Shown: positions 8,484 through 19,620, numbered from the stretch's first letter. The stretch is 64,000 nucleotides of DNA from UBA6054 sp963975575 (GCA_963975575.1 CAXBHL010000001.1:868001-932000); one strand, 5' to 3'. Translations and numbers: made by a program. The notes: generated by a model not told the origin, from the letters alone.

Positions 8484-9671
8484 TTGGAACACCCTCGCCA
8501 CCACATCTTCGATTTCACCCCAGAAGCCCTCGCCGAATGGTGCGTGCAGCGCGGCATGCCCAGGTTCCGCGCCAAGCAGATTCTGGAATGGGTCTACGAA
8601 CGCGGCGTGATCGATCCCGCCGCGATGAGCAACCTCTCCAAGCTCGACCGGGACGTGCTCACCCGCGAGATGACCTTTCTGAGTGGTCCGGCCGTGGCCC
8701 ACCAGGTCGCAACAGATGGCACGCAGAAACTGCTCATCGAATGGGCCGACGGGCTCGTCGGCTCTGGCGTGTCCGCGTCCGAGGCCAGCGTGGATCACGC
8801 CACCCGCCTGCCCATCCTGAGCGCCGACGGCCGCCCCGGCGCGATGCCCTACTCGAGCACCGAGCGGCAGACCGAGTGCGTCATGATCCCGGCGGAGGCG
8901 GACGCAGACGACGACGGGAACGCCACCCGCGCCCGACGCACGGCCTGCATTTCCAGCCAAGTCGGCTGCCCCGTGGGCTGCAAGTTCTGCGCCACGGGCA
9001 TCGGCGGGCTGGACGGCAATCTGTCCGCCGGGCGGATCGTCGAGCAGGTCTGGCGCCTGGCACGGCTCGAAGGGGTGGGGCGGATCAGCAATGTCGTGTT
9101 CATGGGCATGGGCGAGCCGCTGGCGAACTTCAAGCCGGTCACGCACGCCGTGCGCACGCTGGCGGCCCCGTGGGGCCTGGGCATCAGCGCCCGCAAGATC
9201 ACCGTCTCGACCGTGGGCATGCACAAGGCCATCGAGAAACTCGCCGACGAGCTGGACCTGCCGATCACGCTGGCCCTCTCGCTGCACGCGCCCCACGACG
9301 AACTCCGCCGCAAACTGATCCCGTGGGCCGAGTTCACCACGGTCGAGCAGCTCGTGGCCGCCTGCGGCAAGTGGTTTGCCAAGACCGGGCGGGAGATCAC
9401 GCTCGAGTACATCTTGCTCGCCGGCGTCAATGACCGCCCCGAGCACGCGGCCGAACTGGCCGGGGTGTGCAAGCGGCTGCGGGCCAATGTCAATCTGATC
9501 CGCTACAACGAGGTGCAGGGCCTGCCGTTCGATCGCCCGGAAACCCGCGATGTGCTCGCGTTCCAGGAAGTCCTGCGGGATCGGGGTGTGAACTGCCACA
9601 TCCGCGCCAGCCGCGGGCGGGACATCGCCGCCGCGTGCGGCCAACTCCGCCACGAGCACGCCGGGGCCTGA
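8484..9671 (+). CDS. rlmN: 23S rRNA/tRNA adenine-C2 methyltransferase (radical SAM)
   Basis: The radical SAM cysteines are in SQVGCPVGCKFCATG (C162, C166, C169). Other family motifs are VVFMGMGEPLANF, ITVSTVGM and LALSLHAPHDELR. The C-terminal AACGQL holds the cysteine that forms the methylene-protein intermediate in RlmN. The protein has an extra segment of about 30 residues (roughly 95-130) between the DG turn and ECVMIP that most RlmN proteins lack. The best start is TTG at 8484, 4 bp after ispH; the next in-frame ATG (residue 25) would remove conserved sequence. Confidence 0.95.
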   Translation: MEHPRHHIFDFTPEALAEWCVQRGMPRFRAKQILEWVYERGVIDPAAMSNLSKLDRDVLTREMTFLSGPAVAHQVATDGTQKLLIEWADGLVGSGVSASEASVDHATRLPILSADGRPGAMPYSSTERQTECVMIPAEADADDDGNATRARRTACISSQVGCPVGCKFCATGIGGLDGNLSAGRIVEQVWRLARLEGVGRISNVVFMGMGEPLANFKPVTHAVRTLAAPWGLGISARKITVSTVGMHKAIEKLADELDLPITLALSLHAPHDELRRKLIPWAEFTTVEQLVAACGKWFAKTGREITLEYILLAGVNDRPEHAAELAGVCKRLRANVNLIRYNEVQGLPFDRPETRDVLAFQEVLRDRGVNCHIRASRGRDIAAACGQLRHEHAGA

Positions 9672-9678
9672 GGGACGG

Positions 9679-10734
9679 TCAGCAGGCCGTCGTCGGCACG
9701 GCGTTGAGCGTCAGGTCGTCCCGCCGCCCTTCGGCCAGCATCACGCCGCCCAGGCCCGCGATCATCGCGGCATTGTCCACGCAGTACTTCATGGGAGGCA
9801 CCCGGATTGGCACGCCCAGCCGTTCGCCAAGCTCGGCCATTTTGCGGCGCAGGCGGCTGTTGGCCGAAACACCGCCGCCGACGATCAGCGTACGGAAGGG
9901 CCCGTGCTGCTCGAACGCGGCCTCGGTCTTGCGGAGCAGGGCGGCGCAGACCGTCCGCTGGAAACTGGCCGCGATATCCCGCGTGCGTTGCTCGGTCATC
10001 GGTGGGGGGGGCGGGAGAATGATCGGGTCCTTCCCCGGCATCTTCGGCGGGTTCGGCCGACCCCGCACCGCGTACAGCACGCTCGTCTTGACGCCCGAGA
10101 AACTGAAGTTCAGGCTGTCCTTCTTCATCAATCCGATGGGGAAATCGAACGCGTGCTCGTCCGCCCCCGGTTCGCACGCGAGCCGGTCCACCAGCGGCCC
10201 GCCGGGGTGCCCGAGGCCGAGAATGGCCGCGACCTTGTCGTACGCCTCGCCCGCCGCGTCATCGATCGTGCCGCCGAGCCGGCGGAGCCTGGTTTCAGAC
10301 TCCATCGCGTACAGCGTCGTGTGCCCGCCGGAGACCACCAGCCCGAGGGCCGGGAACCCGATCGGTTCCGAGTCCAGCGCCGCGGCGTACAGGTGCGCGT
10401 GCACGTGGTCCACACCGACGAGCGGCACGCCCAGCGACCACGACAACGCCTTGGCCGCCGAGAGCCCGACCAGCAGCGAACCAACCAGCCCGGGCCGGTG
10501 GCCCACCGCGATGGCGTTCAGGTCGGTCAGTTCGATCCCCGCGTCCCGCACCGCCCGGCGCAGCACGGGCAGGATGTACTCTTCGTGGGCCCGGCTGGCG
10601 ATCTCGGGGACCACCCCGCCGTACTCGGCGTGCAGGTCGTGCTGCGTGGCGACGACCGACGACCGCACGCGCGAACCCTCGACCACCGCGGCCGCGGTTT
10701 CGTCACAGGATGATTCGATGCCGAGGACGAGCAT
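9679..10734 (-). CDS. tsaD: tRNA N6-threonylcarbamoyladenosine transferase TsaD
   Basis: TsaD transfers the threonylcarbamoyl group to A37 of ANN-decoding tRNAs, together with TsaB and TsaE. The protein starts MLVLGIESSCDETA, the family signature. Metal ligands H110 and H114 lie in VDHVHAHLYA, where many homologues read HxEGH. The ATPase-like SGGHTTLY and the C-terminal GGGVSANSRLR and YCVDNAAMIA are present. Length (351 residues) is normal. It is convergent with rlmN, with only 7 bp between the stops. Confidence 0.96.
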   Translation of the reverse strand: MLVLGIESSCDETAAAVVEGSRVRSSVVATQHDLHAEYGGVVPEIASRAHEEYILPVLRRAVRDAGIELTDLNAIAVGHRPGLVGSLLVGLSAAKALSWSLGVPLVGVDHVHAHLYAAALDSEPIGFPALGLVVSGGHTTLYAMESETRLRRLGGTIDDAAGEAYDKVAAILGLGHPGGPLVDRLACEPGADEHAFDFPIGLMKKDSLNFSFSGVKTSVLYAVRGRPNPPKMPGKDPIILPPPPPMTEQRTRDIAASFQRTVCAALLRKTEAAFEQHGPFRTLIVGGGVSANSRLRRKMAELGERLGVPIRVPPMKYCVDNAAMIAGLGGVMLAEGRRDDLTLNAVPTTAC

Positions 10735-10753
10735 GCCGGAGTTTAGGAGGGGA

Positions 10754-10902
10754 TTTCAACGCGAAGATCGCGAAGTGTCCGAAGCGGTCTCGGTGACTTC
10801 AAGCCAACTCTTCCAGAATCAAGCGCATATTGGTGTGTTCTGGAAACGAGTCTTTGGATCTACCACAGACGCTTCGACTTCTTCGCGATCTTCGCGTTCA
10901 AA
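10754..10902. repeat. Long imperfect inverted repeat
   Basis: The outer arms, 10754-10775 and 10881-10902, are reverse complements over 22 bases with one mismatch. Nested stems pair 10780-10786 with 10870-10876 (7 bp) and 10811-10818 with 10838-10845 (8 bp, TTCCAGAA/TTCTGGAA). The whole 149-bp segment could fold into one long hairpin. It fills the gap between the tsaD start and the aldo/keto reductase stop and contains no gene. It resembles a small non-coding repetitive element of the REP or MITE kind, but copy number cannot be seen here. Confidence 0.6.
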
Positions 10903-10925
10903 GTCTTCTGCCCGATCTCTTCGCC

Positions 10926-12014
10926 TCAGTGCCGCTCCGAAGCGTCCTTTGGCGAGAGGCCCCACGGCTCGCTCTTCTGGGCGTTGATCGTCGTCCCGTT
11001 CTGGATCGCCGGGCGGATGTTGTCCAGGAAGTTGTGCGGGAAGTGCTTGTCGAACGCGCTCTTCTCGGCCAGGCGGGCGCGGTGGTCCTCGGTCAGGTCG
11101 ATGTCGAGGGCCCCCAGATTGTCCTCGAGTTGGCTGAGCCGTTTGGCGCCGATGATGGTGCTGGTCACACCCGGCTGCGTCTGCACCCAGTGGAGCGCGA
11201 CCTGGGCCGGGCTGGCGCCGATGGATTCGCCGATCGCGACGAGTTCGTCGACGAGCGCGTAGGTCCGCTCGTTGAGATGCGGCGAGTTGTCCGCCACGCG
11301 GGTGTCGCCGTGCTTGGGCCGGCTGTCCCGCCGGAACTTGCCGGAAAGCACCCCGCCCCGCAGCGGCGACCACGGCGTGACGCCCAGGCCCAGGTCGCGG
11401 GCCATGGGGATCAGGTCCTCCTCCGGCGTGCGCTGCAGCAGGGAGTACTCGATCTGGATGGCCGCCAGGGGCTCCCAGCCGTGCAGGGCGGCCAGGCCCT
11501 GGGCCTTGGCGCACACCCACGCGGGATGGTCGGAGAAGCCGATGTGCCGGACCTTGCCCTGGCGGACGAGGTCGTCCATGGTCCGCATGGTCTCGTCCAA
11601 GGGCGTGTGGCGGTCCCAGAAGTGGCACCAGAGCAGGTCGATGTGGTCGGTCTGCAGCCGCCGGAGCGAGTCGTGGACCTGGTGGAGGATCGCCTTGCGC
11701 CCGGACCCCCCGCCGTTGGGATCGCCCGGGTACATGTTGCCGCAGAACTTGGTCGCGATTACCACGCGGTCGCGCATGGCCGCGTGCTTGAGGAAGTAGT
11801 CCCCGATGATCTTCTCGGAGTGGCCCTTGGTGTAGGCGTTGGCGGTGTCCAAGAAGTTGCCGCCCCGGTCGAGATAGGCCGACAGGACGTCCAGCGATTC
11901 CTCGATGCTGGTCCCGACCGCACCCCACTCGTCGCCGAAGGTCATGGTGCCCAGGCAGAACGGCGAGACCCGCAGCCCGGTGCGTCCGAGGGTGACATAA
12001 TCGGTCAGGGACAT
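10926..12014 (-). CDS. Aldo/keto reductase
   Basis: This is an NADPH-dependent oxidoreductase of the AKR (TIM barrel) superfamily, 362 residues. The catalytic tetrad is visible: D56 and Y61 (NFLDTANAYTKG), K89 (VVIATKF) and H131 (LLWCHFWDRH). The C-terminal cofactor motif is STIIGAKRLSQLEDN. The start at 12014 has AAGGAGG 7 nt upstream. The substrate cannot be predicted. The gene stands alone between a long inverted repeat and the divergent zinc-ribbon cluster. Confidence 0.92.
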   Translation of the reverse strand: MSLTDYVTLGRTGLRVSPFCLGTMTFGDEWGAVGTSIEESLDVLSAYLDRGGNFLDTANAYTKGHSEKIIGDYFLKHAAMRDRVVIATKFCGNMYPGDPNGGGSGRKAILHQVHDSLRRLQTDHIDLLWCHFWDRHTPLDETMRTMDDLVRQGKVRHIGFSDHPAWVCAKAQGLAALHGWEPLAAIQIEYSLLQRTPEEDLIPMARDLGLGVTPWSPLRGGVLSGKFRRDSRPKHGDTRVADNSPHLNERTYALVDELVAIGESIGASPAQVALHWVQTQPGVTSTIIGAKRLSQLEDNLGALDIDLTEDHRARLAEKSAFDKHFPHNFLDNIRPAIQNGTTINAQKSEPWGLSPKDASERH

Positions 12015-12218
12015 GGGGTTTCCTCCTTGGGAAGCGGGTTCGAGGAAGCGTAGCCGATGGATTTCAAGCACCGTATCACGAGTCGTGTGAACCAGATTCG
12101 CGATGACCGTTGTTGTGTCCATTGCTTGCGGTTACCCGAGGTTTCCGGAGTGGTGGGGTGTTCCGGGTCAGCGCCCGGCCAGAGTGTCTGGAAGGAGTAT
12201 CGCCGTGTTGCCCGGAAC

Positions 12219-12563
12219 ATGGACAACCCGCTCTACCACCTCGTCATCTCCGGGACATGCTTCTCCCTCGCTATTGGCGCGGCAACACACGCCAGCGGGG
12301 ACCTTCGCGAGCGGATGATCTACGCGTTGGTCGCCACCGGCCTGACGCTCTCGGGGCTCTGGAACCCGATATGGACCCGTAGGCGCCGAGACCGCATCGC
12401 TCGCGAACTGGCTTGGGTGAGGGAGTGTTTGGCTTGCAACTACTCGATCGATGACCTTCCAGCGCAGCCCGACGGCTGCACCGTCTGTCCCGAGTGCGGT
12501 GCAGCGTGGAGGATGAGTTCGGTGATCAACGAATCGAATCAAGCCGCCGGGGCAACGCCATGA
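12219..12563 (+). CDS. Small membrane protein with C-terminal CxxC zinc-ribbon, paralogue 1
   Basis: From MDNPLYHLV the protein is about 114 residues: two hydrophobic segments (about residues 5-20 and 33-46), a basic patch (TRRRRDR), then a ribbon with CLACNYSIDDLP, a PDGCTVCPECGAAW block and four or more cysteines. Function is unknown; the ribbon probably binds zinc. It is the first of three tandem paralogues, and its TGA stop overlaps the next ATG (ATGA). The start is uncertain, because the reading frame is open further upstream and no good ribosome binding site precedes 12219. Confidence 0.65.
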   Translation: MDNPLYHLVISGTCFSLAIGAATHASGDLRERMIYALVATGLTLSGLWNPIWTRRRRDRIARELAWVRECLACNYSIDDLPAQPDGCTVCPECGAAWRMSSVINESNQAAGATP

Positions 12564-13099
12564 GCGGGGCCGGGAAGCGGATTTACCCTTGGCGGCTGGA
12601 GTCAGTGTACGGCTTCGCGACGGTCTTTGATCGCATCGAAGACGACCGGGGCCGGCGCTGGAAGCCCTGCGAGATTGCCAGGGCCTCGAAGGAGTCCGGC
12701 ATCGACCGCTTCCTGATCGCACCGCCGACGCATCGTCCCGAAATCCTGAAATTGGCGGTCCGTTTGGGTGTGATGTCGGCGGTTTTGATGGTCCCCGTGC
12801 AGTCGATGATCGCTTGGATCCAGCACGGCGATCTTGGCCTCGAAATCCAGTGCATGCTCGCCCCCCTGTACTTAGTCGGCTTTGGGTTGCCGATGGGTTA
12901 TGTCGCCTCCGCGCGGATGTGGCGCAGCACAGCGCACGCCCGAGACGCGTTGCTCGAGTACGACCTCTGCCCGCACTGCGCCCACGGGCTCGGCGGGATA
13001 CCACCCGAAGCCGACGGCTGCACCGTCTGCCCCGAATGCAGCGCGGCCTGGCGGGTGCAATCGGATGGGCCCAACCCCAAGAATGAGGATCTCCCATGA
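12560..13099 (+). CDS. Membrane protein with C-terminal CxxC zinc-ribbon, paralogue 2
   Basis: The 179-residue protein has an N-terminal soluble part, two hydrophobic segments (about residues 69-88 and 96-118) and a C-terminal ribbon: CPHCAHGLGGIP, then ADGCTVCPECSAAW. The ribbon is nearly the same as those in the genes before and after it. It overlaps both neighbours by ATGA, so the three are surely translated from one mRNA. Function is unknown. Confidence 0.75.
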   Translation: MSGAGKRIYPWRLESVYGFATVFDRIEDDRGRRWKPCEIARASKESGIDRFLIAPPTHRPEILKLAVRLGVMSAVLMVPVQSMIAWIQHGDLGLEIQCMLAPLYLVGFGLPMGYVASARMWRSTAHARDALLEYDLCPHCAHGLGGIPPEADGCTVCPECSAAWRVQSDGPNPKNEDLP

Positions 13100-13587
13100 T
13101 CGGCATTCTCCACCGCACCCAGACCCTGACGATCCGCGACGACCGAGGAACTCCGTTCCCCATCCGCTCGCCGCATTTGAGGCTGGAGATGAAGGCCGAC
13201 AAGGCGATGGTGCTGTGGTACCGGCTCGCCCAAGTACGACGCGACCGCGCATCGACCGTGACGCAGATCGTCGGGTGGGGCGTGGTAGCCACAATGTGTG
13301 CGATGCTGATCTTCGCGGGCGTTCATGCGGTCGCCTTGGGTGATCCAAGAAGGGCCGTGCTGATGTTCGTCTTCCTGCCCCCGGTCGTGGCCCTCGGCTA
13401 CATCTGGCGTCGGCAGATGGACGCTGCGCTCGCGAGGCTCGAATCCGCCCGGGCCAAACTCCCGCCAATCTGCCCGTCCTGTCGCTACGACCTCGCGGGG
13501 CTGCCGGTCGAGCCGGACGGCTGCACCGTCTGCCCCGAGTGCGGCGCAGGGTGGCGGTTCACCACGCCGAGCGAACCCGGGTCATGA
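13096..13587 (+). CDS. Membrane protein with C-terminal CxxC zinc-ribbon, paralogue 3
   Basis: The 163-residue protein has a basic N-terminal region, two membrane segments (about residues 56-77 and 85-104), a charged linker and the ribbon CPSCRYDLAGLP followed by EPDGCTVCPECGAGW. The start ATG overlaps the stop of paralogue 2. Its own stop overlaps the 3' end of the convergent TPR gene by 6 bp. Such 'CPxCxYDLxGLP' ribbons recur in planctomycete membrane proteins of unknown function. Confidence 0.78.
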   Translation: MIGILHRTQTLTIRDDRGTPFPIRSPHLRLEMKADKAMVLWYRLAQVRRDRASTVTQIVGWGVVATMCAMLIFAGVHAVALGDPRRAVLMFVFLPPVVALGYIWRRQMDAALARLESARAKLPPICPSCRYDLAGLPVEPDGCTVCPECGAGWRFTTPSEPGS

Positions 13588-14604
13588 GCCGATCAAATCC
13601 GCGGCGGCGGGTCGTTCGTGGCGCGCGATGATCTCTTCGAAGCTCGGCATCAGATGGAGTGCCTGCTCGCGTTTCAGCTGCGCACGAATGGCGCCGAGCA
13701 CCCGGTCGGCCTCGTCCGTTCTTCCCAGCGCTCGCAGCGACGCAACCTCCATCGCCCCCGCGGCGGCGTCGATCGCGATGGTCACCGGCAATCGCTGGTA
13801 CTGGGTGCCCGCCCACTCCCGGAAACGACGCAGGTGCTCGATGGCAGTTTCGAACCGATCCTCAGCCGCCAGCGCCACGCCCTCGAGGAACTCCGCACCC
13901 GGCCCGAGGCCGCCGTAACCGGGCAGCGACCGGGCGGAATCCAGAGCGAAGCGTGCGGTTTCGGGCAGATCCCGGTGGAGCGCGTCGACCTCTACGAGGG
14001 CGGTCCACGCTTGCACGTTCTCCGGGTCCAGATCCAAGGCCTGCGCGAGCGACTCGGCGGCCTCGTCGTAGTCTTCAACGGTGTCGTAGTACTGCGCGAG
14101 CATCAGGAGCCGATCGACCTCCGGGATGTTCGCATGGCCTTTGAGCCGCTCAAGTTGCTCGAGCCCGTCCGCCGGCCGTCCGACCTTGGCAAGGCACCGT
14201 GCCCGCCAACCCGCGATCACCAGCTTTGCCCGGTCGGCGCCGAGGGCGCGTGCGGCCCGTCGCTCGAACCGTGGGAGTTGCGGCAGTATCGCGTCCCACT
14301 GGCCGCGGACCGCCAGGCCGTTGATGAGCGCATCCGGATTCACCAGCATTACCGAAAGCAGCCCGAGCAGGAAAGGCAGCAGAATGAACGCGAGCAGCAA
14401 GCCCTCGATGACCCCGAAGTCCTGCCCCGAGGCCAGATTGCGGATCAGGATCACCACCAGGATCAGCTTTGTGACCCACATCTGGCGATAGAGCAACGCG
14501 ACCGAGAGCAGGTACTCCATCGGCCTGGAAGCCGTCAGCATCCGCCTTGTGTACCACTCGGGGAGTTTTCGTTGGCGGGTGCGTCGCTGGCGAACGTTGG
14601 GCAT
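13582..14604 (-). CDS. TPR-repeat membrane protein
   Basis: The 340-residue protein has a basic N-terminus (RQRRTRQRK), a hydrophobic stretch with two probable membrane helices (about residues 43-58 and 66-88) and a cytosolic tail rich in tetratricopeptide-type helices, such as EDYDEAAESLAQALDLDPEN. TPR proteins are scaffolds. The ATG at 14604 is preferred because AGAGG lies 6 nt upstream; an earlier ATG at 14628 is possible. It is convergent with the zinc-ribbon cluster and lies downstream of mutS on the same strand. Confidence 0.75.
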   Translation of the reverse strand: MPNVRQRRTRQRKLPEWYTRRMLTASRPMEYLLSVALLYRQMWVTKLILVVILIRNLASGQDFGVIEGLLLAFILLPFLLGLLSVMLVNPDALINGLAVRGQWDAILPQLPRFERRAARALGADRAKLVIAGWRARCLAKVGRPADGLEQLERLKGHANIPEVDRLLMLAQYYDTVEDYDEAAESLAQALDLDPENVQAWTALVEVDALHRDLPETARFALDSARSLPGYGGLGPGAEFLEGVALAAEDRFETAIEHLRRFREWAGTQYQRLPVTIAIDAAAGAMEVASLRALGRTDEADRVLGAIRAQLKREQALHLMPSFEEIIARHERPAAADLIGS

Positions 14605-14682
14605 GGGGGACCTCTCTGGGTCCCCCATTGTGACGGCGAGCGGGCGGTCTGTCGAGGGGGCACATGCCAGATTTGAGCCGGT

Positions 14683-17406
<2,724 letters not shown>

Positions 17407-17678
17407 CGGACCCTCAGGATAGGGGGTTGGGGGCTGGGCCGGAAGCGGCAAATTCGGTTTGTCGAGCGGGGTCCGGCGTGCTCGGCCGTGGCGAGTGCGA
17501 GGTGGTCCGCCGGGTCCGGCTCGGCGGGGTGCTCAGGCAGTACGAACGCTAACGGGCGGCCTGAAACGGGACGGGACCGTGCAGTTGCGCCCCGCTGGGA
17601 AGCGGGTTTCGAACTTCGGACCGCCACTCCCTCGCCAGATTCAGTATTTCATACGACGATGACGATCTGCGATGATCT

Positions 17679-18041
17679 TCAGTGATCTAGAATGGCACGG
17701 CCGGCAATAAAAAAAGGAGATGGATCATCTAGCATCTTGATGATGTCTCCACTTGATTGCAGATAGTTCTCAGGCGAGTAGAGGCAGTTGCAACCAGCTT
17801 GGCCCAAATCCTGAAGAAAATCAACCACAGGCTCCTTACTGTATCTTTGCACAAGCAAGACATTGGAAATGTTAGTGTCTTTAAACGAGAACGAGTCGAC
17901 GTGGCAAAGTACCCACTGTCTCGCGGAGCCGACTTCAGATATCTCTGATACTACCCCACGCAAAATGTTCTTGCCGGCCGATGACTCAAAGTCCAACGGT
18001 TCTGCAACAAGTATTTTGAGTTTCTTTGAAACAATGCTCAT
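17679..18041 (-). CDS. Orphan protein of unknown function in an AT-rich island
   Basis: The 120-residue protein begins MSIVSKKLKILVAEPLDFES and has a plausible alpha/beta pattern but no recognised motif. The DNA from about 17640 to 18090 is clearly richer in A and T than its neighbours and uses codons (AAA, TTT, AAT) that are rare elsewhere in the window, which suggests recent transfer. The ribosome binding site is weak. There is no mobility gene beside it. A chance reading frame in foreign DNA cannot be excluded. Confidence 0.5.
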   Translation of the reverse strand: MSIVSKKLKILVAEPLDFESSAGKNILRGVVSEISEVGSARQWVLCHVDSFSFKDTNISNVLLVQRYSKEPVVDFLQDLGQAGCNCLYSPENYLQSSGDIIKMLDDPSPFFIAGRAILDH

Positions 18042-18187
18042 TTTATTGCCAAATCGGCTGAGAACTAATAATGTTTACGGACACCCGCTCTGATGCGGAG
18101 TTCTCTCTTCCACCTCCACGTCCATCTCAGTCTGTTTGCCGGGTGCCGGGTGCCCTGCGTTCGCGCATCCGGAGCTGGACTTCCGGT

Positions 18188-18207
18188 CGTGGCCGCTAGC
18201 GGCCACG
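18188..18207. repeat. 20-bp perfect palindrome
   Basis: CGTGGCCGCTAGCGGCCACG is identical to its reverse complement. It sits in a non-coding gap. It may be a highly iterated palindrome or a protein-binding site; the window alone cannot tell. Confidence 0.55.
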
Positions 18208-18360
18208 GCGTGTGGCCTCCATGTTCGCCCCAATCCCCGCCGCGATGATCACCCGGACACACCACCCGCCCGCACCTCCGCGCGTCGGCACAACCCGGCC
18301 GGCCCAGCCTAGCGAGTTGCGGGATTCGTCGCAATCCGATTCCAGCAGGGTCCGCGCACA

Positions 18361-18389
18361 AAAGAGCCCGCGCCGTTGCGGGCGCGGGC
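18361..18389 (-). terminator. Intrinsic terminator after the thioredoxin gene
   Basis: A 9-bp stem (18366-18374 with 18381-18389) with a 6-nt loop is followed on the minus strand by TCTTTTG. It lies about 40 bp past the thioredoxin stop. Confidence 0.8.
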
Positions 18390-18426
18390 ATCGGATTCAG
18401 GTCGTGATCGGGGCGGGGTCGGCCGC

Positions 18427-18741
18427 TTACTTGGACAGCGCATCCGCGTAGGTCTGCTCGGGGCGCAGGCCGACCATCATCTCGGAGGCCTCGCCCTTCT
18501 GGAAGACGATCACGGTGGGGATCGACGCGATGCCGAAGCGGGTGGCGATCTCGGGGGCGTCGTCGATGTTGACCTTGGCGACGCGTCCCGGGTGGGCGGC
18601 CGCCAGCTTGTCGATGGTGGGGGCGAGCGCCCGGCACGGGCCGCACCAGGGGGCCCAGAAATCGACCAGCACGGGCTGGTCCTGATTGATGAAGGTGTCG
18701 AACGCATTGGCGTCGAGCTGGGCGACGGCTTCGCTGGCCAT
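18427..18741 (-). CDS. trxA: Thioredoxin
   Basis: The 104-residue single-domain protein has the active site FWAPWCGPCRALAP and the conserved cis-proline region IASIPTVIVFQKGE. It is a cytosolic dithiol reductant with no signal peptide. AAGGA lies 7 nt before the ATG. A candidate TetR-type operator (18817-18832) lies 76 bp upstream and overlaps the stop codon of the tetR-like gene, so thioredoxin is probably controlled together with the divergent AhpD-like gene. Confidence 0.95.
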   Translation of the reverse strand: MASEAVAQLDANAFDTFINQDQPVLVDFWAPWCGPCRALAPTIDKLAAAHPGRVAKVNIDDAPEIATRFGIASIPTVIVFQKGEASEMMVGLRPEQTYADALSK

Positions 18742-18816
18742 GGGTGGTTCCTTTCCGCCCGGGCTCGGGCGAGGGGGGGTCGGTGGTGTGAGGTTCCGTT
18801 CGCTGTGATGAACGGA

Positions 18817-18832
18817 TAGACAGGTCGGTCTA
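18817..18832. promoter_or_regulatory. Candidate TetR-family operator, copy 1
   Basis: TAGACAGGTCGGTCTA has inverted TAGAC/GTCTA half-sites. It matches 13 of 16 positions of a second copy at 19503-19518 on the other side of the tetR-like gene. It lies 76 bp upstream of trxA and overlaps the regulator's stop codon. Confidence 0.6.
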
Positions 18833-19417
18833 TTCCAGCGGGGCGTCGGCCCGGCGGCAAGCGTCTTCCAAGAGCACGGCGGCGGCCTTTCGGGCCTCGT
18901 CGGCCGGCTGCCGGCTCCGGCAGATCCGCGACGAACTCATGGCCCCGGCGAACAGCAGGCCGATCCGGGCCGCCAGCCCGTCCGAGTCCGGGCACTCGGT
19001 GGCCTTGGTGATGTCGGACAGCAGCGACTGTACGCGCGCCTGGTGGCGCAGGATGGCTTGGCCGACCGGCGCGTCGGGGTCCGAGAACTCGGCCGCGGCG
19101 GCTTGGATCAGGCAGCCGCAGCGGGACGGGTTTTCGAACCAAGTCCCCAAGCCCTCGAAGAGCAGCACGATCTGGTCGAACGGGTCGTCCGACCCGGCGA
19201 TCCACGAGCGCATCTGGGCGATCAGGCCCTCGCTGGCCTTGTCGAGCACCTCGACGATGAGCTGCTCCTTGCTGCCGAAGTGGTTGTAGAGGGTCATCTT
19301 CGCCACGCCGGCCTGGTCGAGGATCCGGTCGATGCCGGTGGCGTGGAAGCCCTCGCCCGCGAACAGGTCGCGGGCACATTCGAGCAGGAGGTCTCGCTTG
19401 GTGGTCGCTTGGGTCAT
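18830..19417 (-). CDS. TetR/AcrR-family transcriptional regulator
   Basis: The 195-residue protein has a TetR helix-turn-helix N-terminus (LLLECARDLFAGEGFHATG, then AGVAKMTLYNHFGSKEQLI). The ligand domain has two close cysteines, C100 and C102, in PSRCGCLIQA. Related regulators such as NemR sense electrophiles or oxidants through cysteine, so a redox signal is a reasonable inference. Two operator-like 16-mers flank the gene. The ATG at 19417 gives a standard TetR start. Confidence 0.9.
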   Translation of the reverse strand: MTQATTKRDLLLECARDLFAGEGFHATGIDRILDQAGVAKMTLYNHFGSKEQLIVEVLDKASEGLIAQMRSWIAGSDDPFDQIVLLFEGLGTWFENPSRCGCLIQAAAAEFSDPDAPVGQAILRHQARVQSLLSDITKATECPDSDGLAARIGLLFAGAMSSSRICRSRQPADEARKAAAVLLEDACRRADAPLE

Positions 19418-19502
19418 TTCTGGGTCTCGGTGGGCGGTTTCGGAGATCCGGGGGCGGGATCGGCCGGGGATCGGAGGGATTTTTGCACACCTTGGGAACA
19501 AA

Positions 19503-19518
19503 CAGACAGACCGGTCTA
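19503..19518. promoter_or_regulatory. Candidate TetR-family operator, copy 2
   Basis: CAGACAGACCGGTCTA contains the perfect palindrome AGACCGGTCT (19508-19517). It lies between the tetR-like gene (86 bp from its start) and the divergent AhpD-like gene (103 bp from its start). Its core resembles the known NemR operator type TAGACC...GGTCTA, by recollection of that family. Confidence 0.65.
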
Positions 19519-19620
19519 TTCGCTTTTAAGTTCGTTGACACCAGTGTATCGGCGGGTTGACCCGCCGCAAACCATTCATCGGCATCCGGTTTTCACCGCA
19601 GACTACAGAAGGAGTATCCC

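Larger units (their letters stand above)
18042..18426. other. 385-bp gap: AT-rich tail, palindrome and terminator
   Basis: No gene is supported. The first 50 bp are the edge of the AT-rich island. After that come short direct GCCGGGT repeats near 18138, a 20-bp perfect palindrome at 18188-18207 and the thioredoxin terminator at 18361-18389. Confidence 0.6.
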
